From Bacillota bacterium (GTDB taxonomy: Bacteria; Bacillota_E; Sulfobacillia; Sulfobacillales; Sulfobacillaceae), in the NCBI GenBank assembly GCA_021802375.1, contig JAKAAL010000116.1:1-9323 (forward strand): a stretch of 9,323 bases of DNA, in the 5' to 3' direction. The notes beneath the pieces are model-generated. The model saw nothing but the letters and a program-made list of their open reading frames with translations, had not been told where the DNA came from and did not search any database. Position 1 is the first letter of the stretch, and the number at the start of each line of letters is the position of its first letter. The translations under genes were made by a program, and so were the position numbers. Shown in pieces: positions 6,629-9,323 of this stretch.

Positions 6629-7510
6629 TTACTGATAGTACGTACGTCGTTGAGAGAGCAGCATTTGCAAGGCAGTCAGCCCGGCAATAATGATAAAGAG
6701 CAGTACTGCCAAGGCTGCGGCAGGACCCGTGCGATAAAACAAGAATGCCAGTTCATACAGCAAGTAACTGGTTGTGGTGGTCGCGGACATAGGGCCGCCG
6801 GCTGTCATCGTGAAAAACTGGGTGAAAGCCTGCAGCGACCCAATCGTGGTGATAATGAGAACAAACAGTGTGGTGGGAGTGAGAAGAGGCCAGGTGACCG
6901 ACCAAAATTCCTGCCAGCGATTGGCACCGTCTATCCGTGCCGCCTCTCGCAAATCGGCCGAGATACCAGAGAGTCCCGCCATAAAAATGATGACATCAAA
7001 GCCGAGGCTATGCCACAAAGTGTAAAAAATGACGCCAGGCATGGCCCATCTTTGAGATTGCAGCCAACCTAGTTCGGGAAGATGAGCCATGTGCAACAGA
7101 CCATTAATCAAGCCAAATTGGGGATTGAAAATCCAGATCCAGACAATTGAAGTAGCCACCACTGGCGTCACGTAAGGAGAAAACACCGCCAGCCGCACAA
7201 ATCCGCGGCCGGCAAATTGGTTCATCAAGGCCATGGCAAGTACCAAGGCCAGGAACAATCCGACGGGTACCGTGCCGACGACAAAATACAGCGAAATAGC
7301 CAGACTATGCCAAAATGTCGACGATGTTAACAGATTGGTATAGTTTTGCAAGCCGACAAAGGTGGACAGTGCGCTGTTCAGAAAGTTCCAATTGAACAGG
7401 CTGATGTAGAGCACAAAAAAGGCGGGACCTAAGGTAAACACCAGGAACACCAGAGCTGCCGGTGTTAAGTAAAGGTAGGCCGACCGCCGTCGTCGCTCAG
7501 TGGCAAACAT
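6629..7510 (-). CDS. Carbohydrate ABC transporter permease, MalF/UgpA type
   Basis: First inner-membrane subunit of the importer and first gene of the operon. The 293-residue protein opens with a basic RRRR cluster and a span at about 13-38 (LTPAALVFLVF), with further spans near 70-95, 106-128, 158-180, 212-234 and 264-285. The EAA loop is LREAARIDGANRWQEFWSV (187-205), followed by TWPLLTP; it contacts the ATPase in known systems. SPYVTPVVATSIVWIWIFNP (111-130) and the FTQFFTMTAGGP segment (229-240) are characteristic of UgpA-like sugar permeases. The ATG follows AAGGAGG with six bases between. Binding protein and partner permease follow in the same direction. No ATP-binding subunit is encoded here, so a shared MsmX/MsiK-like ATPase is the likely partner (inference from other Gram-positive bacteria). 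Confidence 0.93.
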   Translation of the reverse strand: MFATERRRRSAYLYLTPAALVFLVFTLGPAFFVLYISLFNWNFLNSALSTFVGLQNYTNLLTSSTFWHSLAISLYFVVGTVPVGLFLALVLAMALMNQFAGRGFVRLAVFSPYVTPVVATSIVWIWIFNPQFGLINGLLHMAHLPELGWLQSQRWAMPGVIFYTLWHSLGFDVIIFMAGLSGISADLREAARIDGANRWQEFWSVTWPLLTPTTLFVLIITTIGSLQAFTQFFTMTAGGPMSATTTTSYLLYELAFLFYRTGPAAALAVLLFIIIAGLTALQMLLSQRRTYYQ

Positions 7511-7549
7511 GACACTCCTCCTTCTTGAATGATCGGTGCTGCTATTTGT

Positions 7550-7577
7550 GACCGGAAGGCTAGCATTCTGCCCGGTC
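7550..7577 (-). repeat. Hairpin in the importer leader
   Basis: GACCGG (7550-7555) and CCGGTC (7572-7577) form a six-bp stem with a 16-base loop inside the roughly 130-base untranslated leader of the importer operon. It is about 40 bases upstream of the first start codon and leaves the ribosome binding site free. Function unknown; it may be chance. Confidence 0.3.
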
Positions 7578-7628
7578 CAGGTTATGGTTTGATTAAGAAT
7601 TTCATGAGAAACAATTTACAACAAATTA

Positions 7629-7643
7629 ATGTAAACGCATACT
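7629..7643 (-). promoter_or_regulatory. LacI/cre-type operator for the importer operon
   Basis: ATGTAAACGCATACT on the plus strand fits every position of the CcpA cre consensus WTGNAANCGNWNNCW, which is shared in outline by many LacI-family operators, with a central CG. It starts four bases downstream of the -10 box of the importer promoter and so would cover the transcription start; a bound repressor would block initiation. The likely ligand is the adjacent LacI-family protein, with CcpA as an alternative or additional binder. Confidence 0.7.
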
Positions 7644-7647
7644 CTGG

Positions 7648-7676
7648 ATTATAATATAGTTTGTTTAGAATATCGA
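7648..7676 (-). promoter_or_regulatory. Promoter of the sugar importer operon
   Basis: On the minus strand, a perfect TATAAT (7653-7648) is preceded by TCGATA (7676-7671), four of six matches to the -35 consensus, with the ideal 17-base spacer. Transcription would start near 7641 and give a leader of about 130 bases before the first permease gene. The operator at 7629-7643 lies on the predicted start point. Confidence 0.7.
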
Positions 7677-7692
7677 GGAAATCTTAGTGGTT

Positions 7693-7721
7693 TTAAAATA
7701 ATTACGGCATCGTGATATGAT
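7693..7721 (+). promoter_or_regulatory. Promoter of the LacI-family regulator gene
   Basis: TATGAT (7716-7721) is an extended -10 box with TG one base upstream (7713-7714). TTAAAA (7693-7698), 17 bases upstream, is a four-of-six -35 box. Predicted transcription starts near 7728, within the operator at 7726-7740, giving a leader of only about 30 bases. Confidence 0.6.
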
Positions 7722-7725
7722 GTGT

Positions 7726-7740
7726 CTGTAAACGATAACA
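7726..7740 (+). promoter_or_regulatory. LacI/cre-type operator for the regulator gene
   Basis: CTGTAAACGATAACA matches WTGNAANCGNWNNCW at all but the first position and shares TGTAAACG with the operator at 7629-7643. It begins four bases after the -10 box of the regulator's own promoter, which suggests autorepression. Confidence 0.65.
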
Positions 7741-7757
7741 AGGAGAGGACATTAGGC

Positions 7758-8789
7758 ATGCCGCCAACCCGACACCAGACAATAAAGGATGTTGCAGAGC
7801 GTGCTCAAGTCTCAACCGCCACCGTCTCTCGGGTAATCAACCACACCGGCAAAGTGCATGCCAAGACTGCGGCCAGGGTTACCAGAGCGTTGGAAGAGTT
7901 GGGGTACGTTCCCAATGCTTGGGCCCGTGCTATGGCAACTGACGGGTCCGATTTAATGGGACTGATTGTGCCTGACATTTTAAACCCGTTTTTCGCCGCT
8001 ATTTATAGTGGATTGAACGAAACCGCCAAACATCGGGGATTGGCGGTGTGGATGGTGGACAGCGGCGACAACCCCGAAAAAGAACGTCAAGCTTTACACA
8101 TGCTCGGGCGTTATCGAGCGCAGGGCATTATCATTACCCCCGCGCATCCTGCTGCCAATTTGGCCGCAATTGAGCGCATTGGAACTCCCGTCTGTCTGGT
8201 TGACAGACGTCTGGCTAAAAATCTCTGGGATTTGGTACTAATCGACAACGTCAATGGAGCACGACAAGCCGCGCAACTTTTTGTGGCTGCAGGACATCAG
8301 CGTATCGCCATCATTGCCGGACCGCAAGACAGTACGCCGGGGGTTGAACGGTTACAAGGATTCGTGGATGCACTGGCCGCAGAAGGCCTGGACATGCCCC
8401 CTGAGTATATTAAGTTTGGTGACTTTCGCCAGGAAAGCGGGTTTTCCCTGGCACGCGAACTGTTGGCGCTAGACGCTCCCCCAACAGCCATTTTCAGCTG
8501 CAACAATCTTATGACCATGGGATTATTGCAGGCGATTCATTCCTATCCTGGGGCAGCGTTAGGGGAAACGGTTGCAGTAATTGGTTTTGACGACATTCCG
8601 ATTTCCACCTTGACCGATCCCCCATTGACCGTTGTTTCGCGTCCCATGAAAGAAATGGGGGTGCAAGCGGCAAAATTGATTACGGCCCGTATGGAAGCCC
8701 CCGAAAAACCTCAGGAAACCGTGGTGCTGGGACCGCAACTAGTCATCCGTGGTTCAGAAAAAATCGCCGGATTGCTGCGTTGGATCTAA
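7758..8789 (+). CDS. LacI-family transcriptional regulator of the adjacent importer
   Basis: A 343-residue DNA-binding repressor expected to release its operators on binding a sugar-type effector. The ATG at 7758 is chosen because AAGGAGAGG lies just upstream; an in-frame GTG at 7722 has no ribosome binding site and would bury the operator in the coding region. The helix-turn-helix is at residues 8-28 (TIKDVAERAQVS then TATVSRVIN), the hinge at about 40-59 (LGYVPNAWARAM). A periplasmic-binding-protein-like effector domain follows, with GLIVPDILNPFFAAI (68-82), AGHQRIAIIAGP, IFSCNNLMTMGLL and VIGFDDIP. Length is normal. The STATVSRV recognition helix is of the CcpA-like kind that reads TGNAANCG half-sites, in keeping with the two operators. 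The hinge residue usually Leu is Met59. It is divergent from the importer and almost certainly regulates it; the effector is unknown. Confidence 0.93.
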   Translation: MPPTRHQTIKDVAERAQVSTATVSRVINHTGKVHAKTAARVTRALEELGYVPNAWARAMATDGSDLMGLIVPDILNPFFAAIYSGLNETAKHRGLAVWMVDSGDNPEKERQALHMLGRYRAQGIIITPAHPAANLAAIERIGTPVCLVDRRLAKNLWDLVLIDNVNGARQAAQLFVAAGHQRIAIIAGPQDSTPGVERLQGFVDALAAEGLDMPPEYIKFGDFRQESGFSLARELLALDAPPTAIFSCNNLMTMGLLQAIHSYPGAALGETVAVIGFDDIPISTLTDPPLTVVSRPMKEMGVQAAKLITARMEAPEKPQETVVLGPQLVIRGSEKIAGLLRWI

Positions 8790-8860
8790 CGGATCCAAAA
8801 ATGTGGCGGATAATCGCGGATAGGACGTATGGTGTCAAGTGCTCATCACTTAGGGGCACC
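8780..8860 (+). repeat. Inverted repeats after the LacI gene, possible weak terminator
   Basis: TTGGATC (8780-8786) and GATCCAA (8792-8798) form a stem with the LacI stop codon in its loop, followed only by AAA. A second, nested hairpin has AAGTG (8837-8841) / CACTT (8847-8851) inside GGTG (8831-8834) / CACC (8857-8860). Neither has a T run. GCGGATA is repeated directly at 8806-8812 and 8816-8822. These may slow or end transcription from the regulator, but the evidence is thin. Confidence 0.35.
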
Positions 8861-8907
8861 TTGGCAGAATTTAATCAATAAGTGGACACTAGAAAGAGGA
8901 CGCTCCT

Positions 8908-9323
8908 ATGACACGTTTACTTTTATTTGATTTTGACGGCACATTATATCGCGGTGACGATCCATTTCGGTTTTATGCTCAGGCCATGGCTAAACGGATG
9001 ACACGCGAAGACGGTGTGCGATATTTGGACCAAGTGTTCGCTCATTTAGATGGGGACACCAGCGTGGTTGCGGGGGACAATTGGGAGGCCGTGGTAAAAT
9101 TAGCGGAACCAATTGTTCCCGACCATGATGTCTGGCAACAAGCATTTCTGGAAACGCGTGAGTTTATGATGAGTTCGGAATGCCAACTGGAGGTGCCCCC
9201 GTTATTGTTGGATTTTTTGCGCCAGGTCCGGCATCGGGTTGAAGTGGTTGTGGCAAACAATTCATCCACAGCGGCCTCAGTACGGGGTGCTTCGCGAAAT
9301 CCAAAAGACAGGGTCGTTCCCTC
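8908..9323 (+). CDS. HAD-superfamily hydrolase, N-terminal part, cut by window edge
   Basis: Probably a cytoplasmic phosphatase of the haloacid dehalogenase superfamily; the substrate cannot be told. The ATG at 8908 follows GAAAGAGG with eight bases between. Motif I, LLLFDFDGTLY (residues 4-14), supplies the nucleophile Asp8 and the acid/base Asp10. A helical cap-like region follows (about 16-100), then VEVVVANNSS (111-120), which corresponds to motif II at the end of a core strand. Motifs III and IV are beyond the edge. From about 9275 onward the frame reads an unconvincing SVRGASRNPKDR, whereas the frame starting at 9281 reads YGVLREIQKTGSFP, which looks more like a normal HAD helix, so a frameshift or sequence error is possible. 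It runs in the same direction as the LacI gene, 118 bases after its stop, and may have its own promoter. Confidence 0.8.
   Translation, partial: MTRLLLFDFDGTLYRGDDPFRFYAQAMAKRMTREDGVRYLDQVFAHLDGDTSVVAGDNWEAVVKLAEPIVPDHDVWQQAFLETREFMMSSECQLEVPPLLLDFLRQVRHRVEVVVANNSSTAASVRGASRNPKDRVVP

Noticed and set aside
6605..7072. Plus-strand open frame of 155 codons over the first permease gene
   Set aside because: Gln/Arg/Gly/Cys-rich antisense translation of a membrane protein gene; no ribosome binding site.
7722..7757. GTG start at 7722 for the LacI regulator
   Set aside because: No ribosome binding site, it would begin directly after the -10 box, and family members normally begin a few residues before TIKDVA.
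1..9323. CRISPR array, insertion sequence, tRNA, rRNA or phage genes
   Set aside because: I saw no regularly spaced repeats, transposase or integrase motifs, tRNA-like cloverleaf arms or rRNA sequence in the window.

Overview
This window looks like a piece of chromosome from a Gram-positive (Firmicutes-type) bacterium of moderate GC content. The reasons are strong AGGAGG-type ribosome binding sites before nearly every gene, GTG and TTG starts, a lipoprotein-type solute-binding protein, a MntR protein very close in sequence to that of Bacillus, and a CcpA-like LacI/operator grammar. The combination recalls thermo-acidophilic Firmicutes such as Sulfobacillus, but that placement is an impression from the proteins and not something the window proves.

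Layout. (1) Positions 1-1358, minus strand: assimilatory sulfate reduction. A thioredoxin-type APS reductase (cysH, with an iron-sulfur cysteine set) is followed, with a 19-base overlap, by ATP sulfurylase (sat), which runs off the left edge. (2) 1359-1493: a short divergent control region. (3) 1494-3634: two convergent, paralogous serine D-Ala-D-Ala carboxypeptidases (peptidase family S11) whose 3' ends overlap by 31 bases; the plus-strand copy has Asp in place of the usual Asn in its SxN motif. (4) 3695-4114, minus: mntR, a manganese-responsive repressor, upstream of and in the same direction as the second carboxypeptidase. (5) 4268-4306: a perfect 15-bp hairpin closing the next operon. (6) 4323-7510, minus: a carbohydrate-type ABC importer operon in the order MalF-type permease, lipoprotein binding protein, MalG-type permease; no ATPase is present in the window. 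(7) 7511-7757: a divergent regulatory region with two LacI/cre-type operators, each placed four bases downstream of a predicted -10 box. (8) 7758-8789, plus: the LacI-family regulator that most likely controls both itself and the importer. (9) 8908-9323, plus: the start of a HAD-family hydrolase cut by the right edge, possibly with a frameshift close to the edge.

How the genes work together. cysH and sat form the first reductive steps from sulfate to sulfite (sulfate to APS to sulfite). The importer and LacI protein form a self-contained sugar-responsive uptake module that probably borrows a shared ATPase encoded elsewhere. The carboxypeptidases act on peptidoglycan stem peptides. The content is mostly recognisable housekeeping and accessory metabolism. 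I found no clear sign of an undescribed system; the most interesting signals are the mirrored operator architecture, the altered S11 motif, and several uncharacterised inverted repeats.
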